A stretch of DNA of 64,000 nt, from assembly GCF_003111645.1 (NCBI RefSeq), contig NZ_CP022187.1:3906001-3970000 (forward strand). The letters are read 5' to 3'. This stretch comes from Parazoarcus communis (GTDB lineage Bacteria; Pseudomonadota; Gammaproteobacteria; Burkholderiales; Rhodocyclaceae). Position numbers and translations under genes: made by a program. Below are positions 45,237-55,712 of the stretch, piece by piece. Within the stretch, counting starts at the first letter, position 1; every line of letters starts with the position of its first letter. Below the pieces are notes generated by a model. That model did no database searches and was not told the DNA's origin. It saw only the letters and a list, made by a program, of their open reading frames with translations.

Positions 45237-45355
45237 CGGACATCATTGCGCAAGGAGGCAGGAATTCCGAACAAGGATGTAATAAGTCAGTAACAAGAGT
45301 GTCATCGAATGCCACTAATGTGTGTAACAACTCTCGCCTTCCGTGCTTCCTGAAA

Positions 45356-46996
45356 ATGAGTATTCGCCGTAACCTTGGACTCTTGCTTCTGATCGCCGTG
45401 ATCGCGCTGTCGGGTCTGGGCGTGGTCGCCTTCCTGCAGTTCGAGCGCAACGCAGTGTCGATGCGAACCCTCACCGACCGGGCGATTCCGGGCTTTCTCG
45501 CTGCAGGCGAGCTCAAATCCGCGCTCAAGACCCTGCAGATCACGGTGATCAATCTCGTTCATGCTCCGGACGACAGCCTTGCCCGTCAGGGGGCAGACAC
45601 CCTTGTTGCGCAAAAGGATGCGTTGCAGGAAGCCGTGGGTGAGCAGACGACGATGGCGGACGGGGAGGTCGAGCAAGGCCTGATGCGCCACGTACAGGAC
45701 AGTCTGAATGCCTATCTTGCGGCACTGGATGATGTATCCAGTCTGCGCTTGGGCGGGCAGCAGGATATTGCCGAGGCGGTGCTCTCCGGGTCCGCTGACC
45801 CCTATCTGCAGGAACTGGAGCAAATCCTCGAAACCCTGCTGGTGGAAAAGCGGCGCACCAAGGACAGTCTGCTGAGCGAGATCGAAGCCGCCCGGCAGCA
45901 GTCCACTCTGATCCTGGCCGGGGCGCTGCTTGGCACGTTCGTGGTCCTCGGGGTGCTCGGATCGAAACTCTATCGCCAGATCTCGAGGCCTCTGGCCGAA
46001 ATGAAGCGCGCCATGGCGACGGTTGCCGCCGATCTCGACTTCACTCGCCGCGTGCCGATCGTGCGCGAGGATGAGATCGGGCAGTCGATCCGTGCGTTCA
46101 ATGCCCTGATCGAAGCGGTACATGGCAGCCTGGCGGAGATGGCGCAGGTGATCCGCAAGAATGAAGCGGCCTCGGTGGATATGCACGTTTCTGCTGCTGA
46201 CATGACGAGCATTGCTGAGAACGGCAATGCATCCGCAGGCGATATCCAGTTCGCAGTCAGGGAGGTGCAGCGCCAGATCGAGCGCATCAACGACGATACC
46301 TTGCACGCGGGCGGCCTGACGGAGATCTCCGGGCAGCAGGCAACGGCGAATGGCGAACTCATCCGTGAGGCGGCCGCGCGCATTCATGAGCTCGCAGTGA
46401 GCGTGGAGTCGGCATCCGAGCGGGTGTTCGCGCTTGCCTCTGCGGGAGGGCAGATCGCGCTGCAGGTCAAGGAGATCAGGGAGATTGCCGATCAGACCAA
46501 CCTGCTGGCCCTGAATGCGGCGATCGAGGCTGCACGTGCCGGAGAGTCCGGGCGGGGGTTCGCGGTCGTGGCCGGAGAGGTGAGAAAACTCGCCGAGCGG
46601 GTGTCCAGCGCGACGCTCTCCATTGCCGAGCAGGTCAAGGGCATCGACGCCACCTCGAACGCGTCGGCCGAGTTGATGCGCCGTGTGGTTGCCGGTATCA
46701 AGCACAACATCGATCTCACCGCTTCGGCGGGCAGGGCCATGACCGATATCGAGGGATCGGCGCGAGAGGTGATCGGTGTTGTCGGTCAGATCGGGGAGCA
46801 GGTCGCCGTCGGCCAGGCGTCGAGCAGGGATATCGTCGATCGCGTCGACACCATTGAAGACCTGATGCGAAGAGCGAGTGCGGCCGCGGATCAGAACCGG
46901 GCTGCCGCGGACACGATCCGGGAGATCTCGGATCAGATGGCGGGTATCGTCAATCGCTTTCGTATTGGCCCCGTCCTGCACAGCCAGGCGCGCTGA
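45356..46996 (+). CDS. Methyl-accepting chemotaxis protein
   Basis: A 546-residue chemoreceptor. A membrane segment at about 7-28 precedes a periplasmic, probably four-helix-bundle domain ([20 protein letters not shown]), a second membrane segment near 185-205 and a HAMP domain. The cytoplasmic hairpin tip is canonical: [20 protein letters not shown], then [21 protein letters not shown]. There is no C-terminal CheR-binding pentapeptide. The ATG at 45356 lacks a good ribosome binding site. It is divergent from the binding-protein/cyclase pair, so sharing of a ligand or binding protein is possible. Confidence 0.88.
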   Translation: MSIRRNLGLLLLIAVIALSGLGVVAFLQFERNAVSMRTLTDRAIPGFLAAGELKSALKTLQITVINLVHAPDDSLARQGADTLVAQKDALQEAVGEQTTMADGEVEQGLMRHVQDSLNAYLAALDDVSSLRLGGQQDIAEAVLSGSADPYLQELEQILETLLVEKRRTKDSLLSEIEAARQQSTLILAGALLGTFVVLGVLGSKLYRQISRPLAEMKRAMATVAADLDFTRRVPIVREDEIGQSIRAFNALIEAVHGSLAEMAQVIRKNEAASVDMHVSAADMTSIAENGNASAGDIQFAVREVQRQIERINDDTLHAGGLTEISGQQATANGELIREAAARIHELAVSVESASERVFALASAGGQIALQVKEIREIADQTNLLALNAAIEAARAGESGRGFAVVAGEVRKLAERVSSATLSIAEQVKGIDATSNASAELMRRVVAGIKHNIDLTASAGRAMTDIEGSAREVIGVVGQIGEQVAVGQASSRDIVDRVDTIEDLMRRASAAADQNRAAADTIREISDQMAGIVNRFRIGPVLHSQAR

Positions 46997-47051
46997 AGGC
47001 GATGTATCGCTGCCTGCCCGGCTCTACCGGCGCGCAGGCAGGGCAGAGGCG

Positions 47052-49310
47052 TCAGTGCCCGGCGTGACTGGACGTGCGGGATTGTTCCAGGCGTTTTTTC
47101 ACCCAGGCGGTGCCGGGCTGCGGGCGTCCGTGCAGGTAGCCTTGCTGGATCAGTCCGGGAAAGCGAGTGAGGAACTCGCTGTGCTCCCTCGTTTCCACGC
47201 CTTCGGCCACGGTCTCGATATTCAGAATGGTGGCGATCGACTGGATCATTGCGACAAGCAGCGCATCGTTGGCGTCAGCGGGAGCGTCCCTGATGAAGCT
47301 CTGGTCGATCTTGAGCTCGTGAATCGGAAGACGCTTGAGATAGGCCAGACTTGAGTATCCGGTGCCGAAGTCATCGATCGAAAAGCACACCCCCATGGCG
47401 CTGATGGTCTTCATCTTTGCCACGACGTCGTCCATGTTGCGGATCATCAGGCTCTCGGTCACTTCCAGCATCAGCAGGCTTGGGTTGATGGCGCTGCTCT
47501 CGAGAAGACGCTGGATATCGTCCACGAAGCCGGCCTCGATGAAGTGGCGTGGGCTGATATTGACCGAAATGCGCAGGGGGCATGCATTGCGTTGCATCTC
47601 GGCGATGAGCTCGCAGGTGCGGCGAAGCATCCAGCGATCGAGTGCGACGATGAGACGCGATTCTTCCGCGACCGGAATGAATTCGGCCGGGAGGATCAGG
47701 CCGCGCTGAGGGTGTTCCCAGCGTACCAGCGACTCGGCGCCAACCACGACACCGCTGCCATTGACCTGGGGCTGCAGATAGAGGCGGAGCTGATTCTGTT
47801 CGATGGCTGCCTGCAAGGCCTGAGCAAGTTCGAAGTGCTGTCGTGCCTGCCGGGCCATGGACTCTTCAAAGAACACGACCCTGTTTCCGCCGTCGAGCAT
47901 GGCCCTGTGGCGGGCGGTATCCGCGCTTTGCAGCACCTGAAGCGGGGTCTCGTCCGTATTGGCCGGAAAGACACGGATGCCGATGCTGCAGGTGAGAAGG
48001 AAGGTCTGGCCCCCGCATTCCAGTGCGTGCGCGAGCGCGCTGCGAATCGCTTCCGCGATCAGCAGCGCGTGGCCGGTGACATCGGCCAGTGACTGCTGTC
48101 GCGGGAAAAGCAGAATGGCAAACTCGTCTGCCGCCAGGCGCGCAACGGTATCGTCGGAACGCAGCACGATGGCGATGCGTCTGCCGACCTCGCACAAGAC
48201 GCTGTCGCCGGTCTGCAGCCCCTGCGCATCATTGATTGCCTTGAACCCGTCGATATCGAGCACCATTGCTGCCGTATGTGTCGTGCTGCTGCGGCACGAC
48301 CGGAGCGCGACGTCGAGACGATCAAGGTACAGCATGCGGTTCGGCAGTTGCGTAAGCGAGTCGTGCCAGGTGAGGAAGTCGATCCGCTCCTGTGTCTGCT
48401 TGATGCCGGAAACATCGCTGAACACCGACACGAAGTGCGAGACGCGCCCTTCGTCATCGTAGACAGCGCTGATGGTGCGCAGCTCGGGGTAGATCTCGCC
48501 GTTCTTGCGGCGATTGAGCATCTCACCGCTCCAGTGACCGCTGTCGTGCAGGCGCCTCGAGATCTCGCGATAGAAATCGGCGGCGTGAAGGCCGGATTTC
48601 AGGAAATAATGGTTCTGGTTTACGGCCTCTTCGGATGAGTAGCCCGTGATGCGGATGAATGCGCGATTGACTGCCTCGACCTGGCCCTCGGCGTTCGCCA
48701 CGATGATGCCCTCGGCCGTGCTCGCAAAGATGCGGGCGAACAGCTCCTGACGGCTGCGCGCGAACTGCAGTTCGGATGCAGTCTGGTCCAGCGCGCGGTT
48801 GGTGCGATCCAGACCCGTGATTTTTTCGTTCAGTTCGGCATTGGTGTTGAACAACTGATCCAGCATGCCCCGAATGGTCATGTGGGTGCGAACCCGGGCG
48901 CGCACCAGCGCGACTTTCAGCGGCTTGTGGATGTAGTCAACGGCACCGAGTTCGAAGCCGTGCTCTTCGGAGGCGACGTCGGTCAGCGCAGTAATGAAGA
49001 TGACCGGGATGCTGCGGGTGTCCGGGTTGCTCTTGAGGCGGTGGCAGACTTCGTAGCCATCCATCTCCGGCATCATGATATCGAGCAGAATGATGGCGGG
49101 CTTCTCGCCCGCCCTGAGGAACTGCAGCGCAGCCTTCCCGCTGTTGGCAACGGCAACCTCGTAGTCGGAGCGCAAGGCTTCGATGAGAAGCTGCAGGTTG
49201 CTGCTTTCGTCATCGACGAGCAGTACGAGCGGGCGCAAGGCTTTGCGCGCGCTCGGTGTATCAGCAGCGGCCTTCGCTGCGAGGGGGGTGCTCGACGAGG
49301 TTTCGCCCAT
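47052..49310 (-). CDS. Response regulator with PAS, degenerate GGDEF and EAL domains
   Basis: A 752-residue cytoplasmic regulator, probably a c-di-GMP phosphodiesterase switched by phosphorylation. The receiver (about 26-145) has Asp33/Asp34 and the phospho-acceptor Asp77 in ILLDIMMPEMDG. PAS follows (STAEGIIVANAEGQVEAVNR). The cyclase motif is RLAADEFAILLF: AADEF instead of GGDEF, so cyclase activity is doubtful. The RSDD inhibitory-site residues remain. The EAL motif reads AESLVRWEHPQ (ESL), and VNISPRH, VTESL, DDFGTGYSS and AEGVET are intact. An ATG at 49367 is an alternative start. The neighbouring hybrid kinase is a possible partner. Confidence 0.88.
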   Translation of the reverse strand: MGETSSSTPLAAKAAADTPSARKALRPLVLLVDDESSNLQLLIEALRSDYEVAVANSGKAALQFLRAGEKPAIILLDIMMPEMDGYEVCHRLKSNPDTRSIPVIFITALTDVASEEHGFELGAVDYIHKPLKVALVRARVRTHMTIRGMLDQLFNTNAELNEKITGLDRTNRALDQTASELQFARSRQELFARIFASTAEGIIVANAEGQVEAVNRAFIRITGYSSEEAVNQNHYFLKSGLHAADFYREISRRLHDSGHWSGEMLNRRKNGEIYPELRTISAVYDDEGRVSHFVSVFSDVSGIKQTQERIDFLTWHDSLTQLPNRMLYLDRLDVALRSCRSSTTHTAAMVLDIDGFKAINDAQGLQTGDSVLCEVGRRIAIVLRSDDTVARLAADEFAILLFPRQQSLADVTGHALLIAEAIRSALAHALECGGQTFLLTCSIGIRVFPANTDETPLQVLQSADTARHRAMLDGGNRVVFFEESMARQARQHFELAQALQAAIEQNQLRLYLQPQVNGSGVVVGAESLVRWEHPQRGLILPAEFIPVAEESRLIVALDRWMLRRTCELIAEMQRNACPLRISVNISPRHFIEAGFVDDIQRLLESSAINPSLLMLEVTESLMIRNMDDVVAKMKTISAMGVCFSIDDFGTGYSSLAYLKRLPIHELKIDQSFIRDAPADANDALLVAMIQSIATILNIETVAEGVETREHSEFLTRFPGLIQQGYLHGRPQPGTAWVKKRLEQSRTSSHAGH

Positions 49311-49488
49311 TGTGTCTGGCCCGGTCCGGCTTTGCCCAGCGATACGGAAAACGGATTCCGCGCGCATGAAAATCATCAGCCTGCATGTTACTTCAGCCCT
49401 GCCTCAGCGTCATGCTGATCGAGTGGATCGGCATGAGAAACATGTGCCGGTCCGGTACTCGCGTGCGCGGGTGTGCCGGATGCTCCGT

Positions 49489-52400
49489 TCATCCGCTCAA
49501 GCGGTGCCGGAGTTCTCCGGTTGTGACGAGGGCAGCGGCGATATCGAAGCTGTCGATCCGCCGCAACAGTTCGGACAGCAGGGCATGGTGGGCGTCGTGA
49601 TCGAGGTGCGATGCGAGCGTTTTCAGCAGGGGTTCGGGTACCAGTCTGCTGCGTTTGAGCAGGTCGTCGATCTGATCGAGATCGGAAAGCGCCTTCTCCG
49701 GGCTGGAATGAGCAGCCTGCTTCGGGGCGTGCTGTACCGGAAGCGCACCATCGATGGTGGCCAGCAGTGTCGTCAGCATGCCTGTCGTCCGGTCCGCCGC
49801 GCCGGCGTCGCCATGCGCCAGCCCCAGTTCAAGCTCCTCGGCGGCCGTCTGGAGTTGGGTGGCACCGACGTTGCCGGCGGCGCCCTTGAGCGTATGCGCA
49901 AGACGCACGGCCGCTTGAAGGTCATTGTCGGCGAGCGCCGTGCGAAGACGCTGCGGCCAGTCCGCAAAGTCGCGTGAAAAACCCCGGATCAGGCGCATGA
50001 GCAGCGCCTTGTCCTGGGTCAGCCGGTTCAGTGCGGCCCTGAAATCCAGGCCGTCGATCTGCATGGGCAGCATGGCCGTGGCTGCGGGCGTTTGCGCAGC
50101 TTCGGTCGCCTCTGCGATGGATGGCGGGCGGGCGGGGATCCACTGCAGCAGGACCTTGAGCAACACGAGCGTGTCGATCGGTTTGCTGATGTGTGCGTTC
50201 ATGCCTGCCTGTTCGCTCGCCTTGCGGTCGTGGTCAAAGGCTGCGGCAGTCATGGCGATGATGGGCAGCGTGCGGCCCCAGTCGCTTGCGCGGATCTGCC
50301 GGGTGGCTTCGAGGCCATCCACTTCGGGCATCTGGATGTCCATCAGGATGGCGTCGAAGTGCCCGCTGCGCGCTTTTTCGATGGCTTCGCGTCCGTTGTG
50401 CGCGACCGTGACCTGAACGCCCATCTTGGATAGAACCGCCTCGGCAACCTCCTGGTTGGTGAGATTGTCTTCCGCCACCAGAATCCGTGCGCCGTGAATC
50501 GGGCCCGCCTGCTCGAGCGGGCTGTTGCCTTGCAGTGCATCCGCCAGGGGGCGGGGCGTGGAGAAGCCGTGCATCTGGACGTTCGCGAGCACGTCGAAGA
50601 GCCGGGACGCGGTTACGGGCTTGGTGAGAACCGCATCGGTGTATTCGGCTACAGAGGCTTGCGGCATGGCTGGATGGTCGTGGGCGGTCACCATGATGAT
50701 GATCGGCGTAAACGGCAGGCTTCCGTCACTGCCGGCCTGTCTGATGGCCTGCGCGAGGGCGAGACCGTCCATGTCAGGCATCTTCCAGTCGATCATGGCG
50801 AGCCCGAACGGGTGGCCATCCGCGCCGGCCGCCAGTACCTTGCGCAGCGCCGTTTCACCATCGGCTGCGGTGTCTGGTTCAAGCCCCCATTCGGAGAGGT
50901 AATCGCTCAGTACGCTGCGCACACTGTCGCTGTCGTCTACCACCAGCACCCGTTCGCGGCGCAGATGGATATGCCGGGTGTCGGCAGGGCGTGTCGATCT
51001 GGACAGCACGGCCGTGAAGTGAAAGGTGGAGCCTTCGCCCTGCACGCTGTCGACGCCGATCGTTCCGCCCATGAGTTCGACCAGACGCTTGCAGATCGAC
51101 AGACCGAGCCCGGTGCCGCCAAAGCGTCGGGTGGTGGACGAGTCGGCCTGGGTGAAGGGCGCAAAGATCTGTGCGCATTGCTCGGCGGTCATGCCGATCC
51201 CCGTGTCCTGCACCGAGAATTGCACCTTGAGGTCGCTGCCGCTGTTCATCGCGCATTCGATGCGGACCCTGATGAGGCCGCTCGCAGTGAACTTGATGGC
51301 GTTTCCGACCAGGTTGTTCAGGACCTGGGTCAGGCGCATCGCATCGCCTTCGAGTACCGCCGGAACGTCGGGCGCGACGTCGAACACCATCTCCAGGCCC
51401 TTCTCCGATGCCGGTACCGCAAACAGATCCGATACCCGCTCCAGCACGTCGTCGAGGCGGAAGGGCTCGTGCTCGATCTCGACCCGGCTCGCCTCAAGCT
51501 TGGAAAAGTCGAGGATGTCGTTGAGCACGTTCATCAGGCCATGTGACGCACTTCGGATCTTGTTCAGATAGTTGCGCTGATGGGCGGTGAGCCCGGTGTC
51601 GTCGAGCAGTTGCGAGAGCCCGATGATCGCATTCATCGGCGTGCGGACTTCATGGCTCATGTTGGCGACAAAGTCCGATTTTGCGTGGCTGGCATCTTCT
51701 GCCTGGCGCGTCCGTTCGGCCAGTGCGGCATTGAGTTGCTGCAGCTCGACCTGGGTCAGCTTCATCTGCGTGATATCGGTGACCAGCACCACCAGCCCGC
51801 GCACGGCCCCATCGGCAAGGTCGGGGATGTAGTGGGTCATCGCATAACGGACTTCGTCTTGCGAGCCTTTGGGCAGCGCGTGTTCGAACTGCTGGATTTC
51901 ACCCTTCAGCGCGGCCCTGATCTGTGCCTCGTGCTTGTCGAAGAAGGCCCCGCCCATCACCTCGCGCATGCTCTTTCCGCGCACGGCATCGGGGTCGAGT
52001 TCGAACCAGGTCTTGAAGGCCGTATTGGCAAAGCTGCAGTGCAGATCGCGGTTCCAGTAGGCAACCAGGCCGGGCAGGGAGTCCGCCAGCGTGTGCAGGA
52101 AGCGGTTCGCGTCGGCCAGCTGACGGGTGCGCTCTGCAACGACGTCCTCCAGGTGGTCGCGATAGCGCTCGAGTTCCTTGCGCAGTCGTACCCTGTCGCG
52201 CAGATCGACCGTCGCGATGAATACGCGCCCTGGCGTGGCCTTGCTGTCGAATTGCGATGCGGAGACCAGCACATCCAGTGGCGTGCCCGCGAGCGTGGTG
52301 ATCTGGGTCTGGTGGCTGGACAGAGTCTCGCCCCGGTGCAGCGCGAGGAGCAGGGTGACGAATCCGCGCCGGGCTTCGGGGCTGGCATACAGCACGGTGC

Positions 52401-54132
52401 TTGGACCGCGCAGGGATGCGGTTCCGTCGACACCCAGCAGGGCCATGGTCGCCTGGTTGAAGTTCAGGATGTGCGTCTGCGCGAGGAGGTGGCTGATCGA
52501 GGAGGGATGTGCCTCGAAGTGCGCCAGAAAGTCGGTGACGCCGTTCCCGGCGAGCGTGTCCAGGTGGGCGAGCGCGGCGCTCCAGTCCTCCTCCCGCCAG
52601 GCGACGGGCGTGGTGTCGTAGAGCGTCTGCAGGCGGTTGCGGTCCATGCGCGCACGGTGCTCGGACTGCTTGATGTCCTCGATGTCGGTGTTTGAGCCGT
52701 ACCAGCGGTTCAGCTGTCCGTCGTCATCGACAATGGGAGTGGCGTGGGTCGTGAACCACCGGTATGCGCCGTCGTGGCGACGGATGCGGTACTCGATGTC
52801 GAGCGGGCGCAAGGTGCGCATCGACGCCTCCCAGGCCTCGGCAAAGGCTGGGCGGTCGTCCGGGTGTATCTGGTTCAGCCAGCGGTTTCCAAGCTGGCTT
52901 TGTTCGTCGATCCCGGTGTACTTCAGCCACTGGGGGCTCAGGTAATCACACAGCCCGTCGGCGTCGCAGCGCCACACCAGTTGCGGCATGGATTCGGCGA
53001 GGGTGCGCCAGCGCCGCTGACTGCTGGCTTCGAAGCGTGCGTGCTCGAGATCGCGTTCGGCCAAACGGTGCTGCTGCTGGGTTTTCAGCAGGCGCAGGCA
53101 CATCCACGCGAACAGGCTCAGGAGCACGAGGGCCGATGCCGACACCGCCCCCCAGGTCTGAAAGCGCAGGCTCGCAAGCCGGGCGGCCGGCACCAGGCTG
53201 ACGAGCTTCCAGGCTTCATGGCTGAGGATGGGGACCAGTTGCTTCCTGTTCGCGGAAATGGTTTCCCACGTCCACAGGCCGTCTGCGTTCTCGAACTGTC
53301 CTTGCAGCGCGCTGCTGATGCGTTGCCAGGCGGCGGGCGAACGGTCGGCCAGGGTGCGCTTGCGGCCGAACATGAAGCCCCACTCATCTGTCCGGTCGGG
53401 GCTGATCAACCAGTGCGCCTCACTGTTAAGCAGCATCAGGTGGTCGCGTCCGCCGCCCACGCTCTCGAGCAAGGCATCGAGCATGGGCTGCGCCTGGATG
53501 TTGATGACGAAGATTCCCTGGTCGAGGCCACTCTTGCGCTCGAGGCGGATGGCCATCCGCAGCGTCGGCTTGTAGGGGATCTCCACTTCGTTGTGTTCGA
53601 CGTTGAGGTCGAGGGCCGAGATGTAGATGTCGCCACCGGCCAGATGCATGGATTCCTGGAAGTAGCTGCGCTCGCGCTTGCTCTGCAGTTCGTCGCGGGG
53701 TGTGATGCGGGCCCCGCCGTTCTCTGCATTGACCCTGACACGCTCTTCGCCGTCAGGGCCGATCCAGCGCACCTGGTCGTAACCCGCATTACGGTGGATC
53801 AGAGAGACGAAACTGCGTTCGATGGCACTGAAGTCCGTGCTTTCTGGTGTGTCCAGGATCGCTGCCACGCCGGGCTCGTTGGTCAGCCCGATCAGATGAA
53901 GGACGGGCACCTCAAGCGAGGATTCCAGGCGTTTGCTGGCGATGCCGATGTTCAGGTTCTCGGTTTCATGGATTCGGGTGAACTCTGCATCCAGGCGGGA
54001 CAGGCCGATGGCCGTGCCGGCAATCACGACGATCAGCGCCAGTGGCAGAAAGAGCGCGAGGAACTGCGGCCAGATACTCAGAGGTTTCAGGTCTGCCGCG
54101 GCGGGCGCGTTGCTGTCGGTATCCGGTGGCAT
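49489..54132 (-). CDS. Large hybrid sensor histidine kinase: Cache, PAS, HisKA, HATPase, two receivers, HPt
   Basis: A 1547-residue membrane phosphorelay protein with a BarA-like order. Membrane segments lie at about 23-45 and 326-348 and enclose a periplasmic Cache-type domain ([20 protein letters not shown]). PAS-type domains follow at about 375-490, 510-640 and 675-795. HisKA has [15 protein letters not shown]. HATPase has [18 protein letters not shown] and [11 protein letters not shown]. Receiver 1 carries [10 protein letters not shown], receiver 2 [11 protein letters not shown]. The HPt phospho-acceptor lies in [15 protein letters not shown]. All relay residues appear intact. The adjacent receiver-GGDEF-EAL protein, transcribed from the same strand about 180 bases downstream, is the obvious candidate target. 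Confidence 0.92.
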   Translation of the reverse strand: MPPDTDSNAPAAADLKPLSIWPQFLALFLPLALIVVIAGTAIGLSRLDAEFTRIHETENLNIGIASKRLESSLEVPVLHLIGLTNEPGVAAILDTPESTDFSAIERSFVSLIHRNAGYDQVRWIGPDGEERVRVNAENGGARITPRDELQSKRERSYFQESMHLAGGDIYISALDLNVEHNEVEIPYKPTLRMAIRLERKSGLDQGIFVINIQAQPMLDALLESVGGGRDHLMLLNSEAHWLISPDRTDEWGFMFGRKRTLADRSPAAWQRISSALQGQFENADGLWTWETISANRKQLVPILSHEAWKLVSLVPAARLASLRFQTWGAVSASALVLLSLFAWMCLRLLKTQQQHRLAERDLEHARFEASSQRRWRTLAESMPQLVWRCDADGLCDYLSPQWLKYTGIDEQSQLGNRWLNQIHPDDRPAFAEAWEASMRTLRPLDIEYRIRRHDGAYRWFTTHATPIVDDDGQLNRWYGSNTDIEDIKQSEHRARMDRNRLQTLYDTTPVAWREEDWSAALAHLDTLAGNGVTDFLAHFEAHPSSISHLLAQTHILNFNQATMALLGVDGTASLRGPSTVLYASPEARRGFVTLLLALHRGETLSSHQTQITTLAGTPLDVLVSASQFDSKATPGRVFIATVDLRDRVRLRKELERYRDHLEDVVAERTRQLADANRFLHTLADSLPGLVAYWNRDLHCSFANTAFKTWFELDPDAVRGKSMREVMGGAFFDKHEAQIRAALKGEIQQFEHALPKGSQDEVRYAMTHYIPDLADGAVRGLVVLVTDITQMKLTQVELQQLNAALAERTRQAEDASHAKSDFVANMSHEVRTPMNAIIGLSQLLDDTGLTAHQRNYLNKIRSASHGLMNVLNDILDFSKLEASRVEIEHEPFRLDDVLERVSDLFAVPASEKGLEMVFDVAPDVPAVLEGDAMRLTQVLNNLVGNAIKFTASGLIRVRIECAMNSGSDLKVQFSVQDTGIGMTAEQCAQIFAPFTQADSSTTRRFGGTGLGLSICKRLVELMGGTIGVDSVQGEGSTFHFTAVLSRSTRPADTRHIHLRRERVLVVDDSDSVRSVLSDYLSEWGLEPDTAADGETALRKVLAAGADGHPFGLAMIDWKMPDMDGLALAQAIRQAGSDGSLPFTPIIIMVTAHDHPAMPQASVAEYTDAVLTKPVTASRLFDVLANVQMHGFSTPRPLADALQGNSPLEQAGPIHGARILVAEDNLTNQEVAEAVLSKMGVQVTVAHNGREAIEKARSGHFDAILMDIQMPEVDGLEATRQIRASDWGRTLPIIAMTAAAFDHDRKASEQAGMNAHISKPIDTLVLLKVLLQWIPARPPSIAEATEAAQTPAATAMLPMQIDGLDFRAALNRLTQDKALLMRLIRGFSRDFADWPQRLRTALADNDLQAAVRLAHTLKGAAGNVGATQLQTAAEELELGLAHGDAGAADRTTGMLTTLLATIDGALPVQHAPKQAAHSSPEKALSDLDQIDDLLKRSRLVPEPLLKTLASHLDHDAHHALLSELLRRIDSFDIAAALVTTGELRHRLSG

Positions 54133-54284
54133 CCGGGTCTCTGTCTCATGCCGGGGGAATGCCGAACTGTATCAGGACAAGGTTACATCCACATCATTGC
54201 CGAACAGCCGCACGGGTGGTCGGATGAGCGCGGAGTTCGGCGCGGGACCGGTGTGTGGGGCCAGCGCAGCAGGCGCATCGGCGC

Positions 54285-54755
54285 TCAGGCCGGTGGCTTC
54301 GCCGGCTTGCCTGGCGTGGCGCGGAGGATGCGGTCGAGCCGGTTGGCAAAAGCCTGGCGGTCGGACGGGCCGAAGGCGGCGGGGCCGCCGGTGTCGACGC
54401 CGGTGCTGCGCAGGGTGTCCATGAAGTTGCGCAGGTCAAGCAGCTCGCGGATGTTGTCCTTGCCGTAGAGCTCGCCGCGCGGACTGAGCGCGCGTGCGCC
54501 CTTGGCAACGATTTCTGCGGCGAGCGGAATGTCCGCGGTGATGACGAGGTCGGCAGGCTGGACGTGGGTCGCAATGTACTTGTCGGCTTCATCGAAGCCG
54601 GACGGCACCTGCACCATGGCGATGTGAGCCGAAGGTGGTGTGCGCAAGTACTGGTTGGCAACCAGCGTCAGGGTCTGCCCGGTGCGTTCGGCAGCGCGGA
54701 ACAGAATGTCCTTGACGACGCCGGGACAGGCGTCTGCATCAACCCAGATGTGCAT
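54285..54755 (-). CDS. DUF188 family protein (YaiI/YqxD)
   Basis: A 156-residue conserved protein of unknown function with a PIN-like fold. It begins [20 protein letters not shown], the family signature with two early Asp residues. [21 protein letters not shown] near 70 and [19 protein letters not shown] near the C-terminus are likewise typical. It lies 61 bases downstream of infA on the same strand, with hairpins between. Confidence 0.9.
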   Translation of the reverse strand: MHIWVDADACPGVVKDILFRAAERTGQTLTLVANQYLRTPPSAHIAMVQVPSGFDEADKYIATHVQPADLVITADIPLAAEIVAKGARALSPRGELYGKDNIRELLDLRNFMDTLRSTGVDTGGPAAFGPSDRQAFANRLDRILRATPGKPAKPPA

Positions 54756-54762
54756 GGAGTGC

Positions 54763-54809
54763 GCACGCAGGGGGGGCGTGCGTTGAGGCCCTGCCGTTGC
54801 CGGCAGGGC
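54763..54809 (-). terminator. Tandem hairpins after infA (no U tract)
   Basis: Right after the infA stop, GCCCTGCCG-GCAA-CGGCAGGGC forms a perfect 9-bp stem capped by a GNRA loop (54788-54809). A second stem, GCACGC/GCGTGC with a 7-base loop, follows at 54763-54781. No T run follows either, so they may protect the infA mRNA 3' end rather than terminate. Confidence 0.5.
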
Positions 54810-54816
54810 ATGCGGC

Positions 54817-55068
54817 TTAGCGCGTTGCCGGTGCCATCGGCTGACGGCCGGGCATGTGGCGGAAGGTGATGCGACCCTTGCTCAGGTCGTAGGGCGACAT
54901 TTCGAGCGAAACCTTGTCACCGGCAATAATGCGGATGTGGTGCTTGCGCAGCTTGCCGCCCGAGTAGGCGATGAGCTTGTGACCATTGTCCAGCGTGACG
55001 CGGTAGCGGGCGTCAGGGAGGACTTCGTCAACCGTGCCGTGCATTTCAATCAGTTCTTCTTTGGCCAT
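54817..55068 (-). CDS. infA: Translation initiation factor IF-1 (probable second copy)
   Basis: IF-1 binds the A site of the 30S subunit during initiation. The 83-residue S1-fold protein starts at the ATG at 55068, after an AGGAG site. Conserved parts are [34 protein letters not shown] and [10 protein letters not shown]. It has about 11 extra C-terminal residues ([12 protein letters not shown]) compared with the usual 72-residue IF-1. It is not in a ribosomal-protein operon. Betaproteobacteria often have two infA genes, and this is probably the non-ribosomal-operon copy. Confidence 0.93.
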   Translation of the reverse strand: MAKEELIEMHGTVDEVLPDARYRVTLDNGHKLIAYSGGKLRKHHIRIIAGDKVSLEMSPYDLSKGRITFRHMPGRQPMAPATR

Positions 55069-55101
55069 ATTCAGGCTCCTAGTGGGTGCGGCTAACCTCA
55101 C

Positions 55102-55477
55102 TCCGCGCTGCGGGTGATGCTGGCCACGCTCGCCACCGCCTTGGCAAGCTTACAGTTCAGTGCTTGGCCGCTGCAGGTCGTCCCGCAGGCGGCATACTGT
55201 CAAAAGTCGGCACGATGATTGGCGGGCCGAATGTCTTGTGTTGCATTGGCACCCCGGGCGCACCTGGCGGCCGAAGTGGTCGGCGCGCTGGGTGTTTCGG
55301 TGTGCGCGCCGCACGAAAGGCGACCGTGATGTGCATGATCGCGATGCAGTGCCCGGTTGCTCGATGAGCAGCACAGGCGCCGGGTCCGAGTAGGCTTCGG
55401 TCCCCCGCGAATGATGTGTCGTGCGGATGGTGCCGGATCCAGAAATGGACCGACATTCGGAGCGAACAACGGATTGA
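55102..55477. other. Non-coding stretch between infA and tRNA-Lys
   Basis: About 375 bases with several overlapping open frames on both strands, none with a ribosome binding site, recognisable family or consistent codon use. It should hold the infA promoter. I see no RNA gene or repeat. Confidence 0.6.
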
Positions 55478-55508
55478 AAAGAAAATAGCCAGACCTCAGT
55501 CCGGCTAT
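55478..55508 (-). terminator. Rho-independent terminator of tRNA-Lys
   Basis: On the minus strand ATAGCCGGAC and GTCTGGCTAT pair over 10 bp (one G-U) around a 4-base loop, followed by TTTCTTTT. It lies 15 bases past the tRNA 3' end. Confidence 0.88.
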
Positions 55509-55522
55509 CCCCTTGGTTCACT

Positions 55523-55598
55523 TGGTAGGCCGTGCGTGGATCGAACACGCGACCAACGGATTAAAAGTCCGCTGCTCTACCAGCTGAGCTAACGACCC
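55523..55598 (-). tRNA. tRNA-Lys (anticodon TTT)
   Basis: The minus strand gives a 76-nt tRNA with encoded CCA. The D arm contains AGCTCAGCTGGTAGAGC, the anticodon arm is GCGGA-CTTTTAA-TCCGT with TTT, and the T arm contains GTTCGATCC. The acceptor stem is GGGTCGT/ACGGCCT with two G-U pairs. Confidence 0.96.
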
Positions 55599-55613
55599 CC
55601 GGAACAGCCAACA

Positions 55614-55642
55614 ATTCTAGGGGCGAGTTCGCTTTGAGTCAA
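55614..55642 (-). promoter_or_regulatory. Sigma-70 promoter of tRNA-Lys
   Basis: On the minus strand TTGACT and TAGAAT are separated by exactly 17 bases, each one mismatch from consensus. The predicted start is about 9 bases before the tRNA 5' end. Confidence 0.8.
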
Positions 55643-55712
55643 GTTTACGAGTGAAAAAATGCCCTCGACGGGCGCGGATGTGCGGAAAATCGAGGTGCGC
55701 GCATGTGACGCT

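Noticed and set aside
45302-46981. A 559-codon minus-strand frame opposite the chemoreceptor
   Set aside because: The plus strand encodes a canonical chemoreceptor tip; the minus frame reads as low-complexity HRD-rich sequence.
49500-54468. Long plus-strand open frames (up to 574 codons) opposite the hybrid kinase
   Set aside because: They are antisense shadows of a GC-rich gene with intact domains on the minus strand, and have no recognisable motifs or ribosome binding sites.
55086-55548. Small overlapping frames on both strands between infA and tRNA-Lys
   Set aside because: No ribosome binding sites, no family, and mutually overlapping; some run into the tRNA-Lys terminator.
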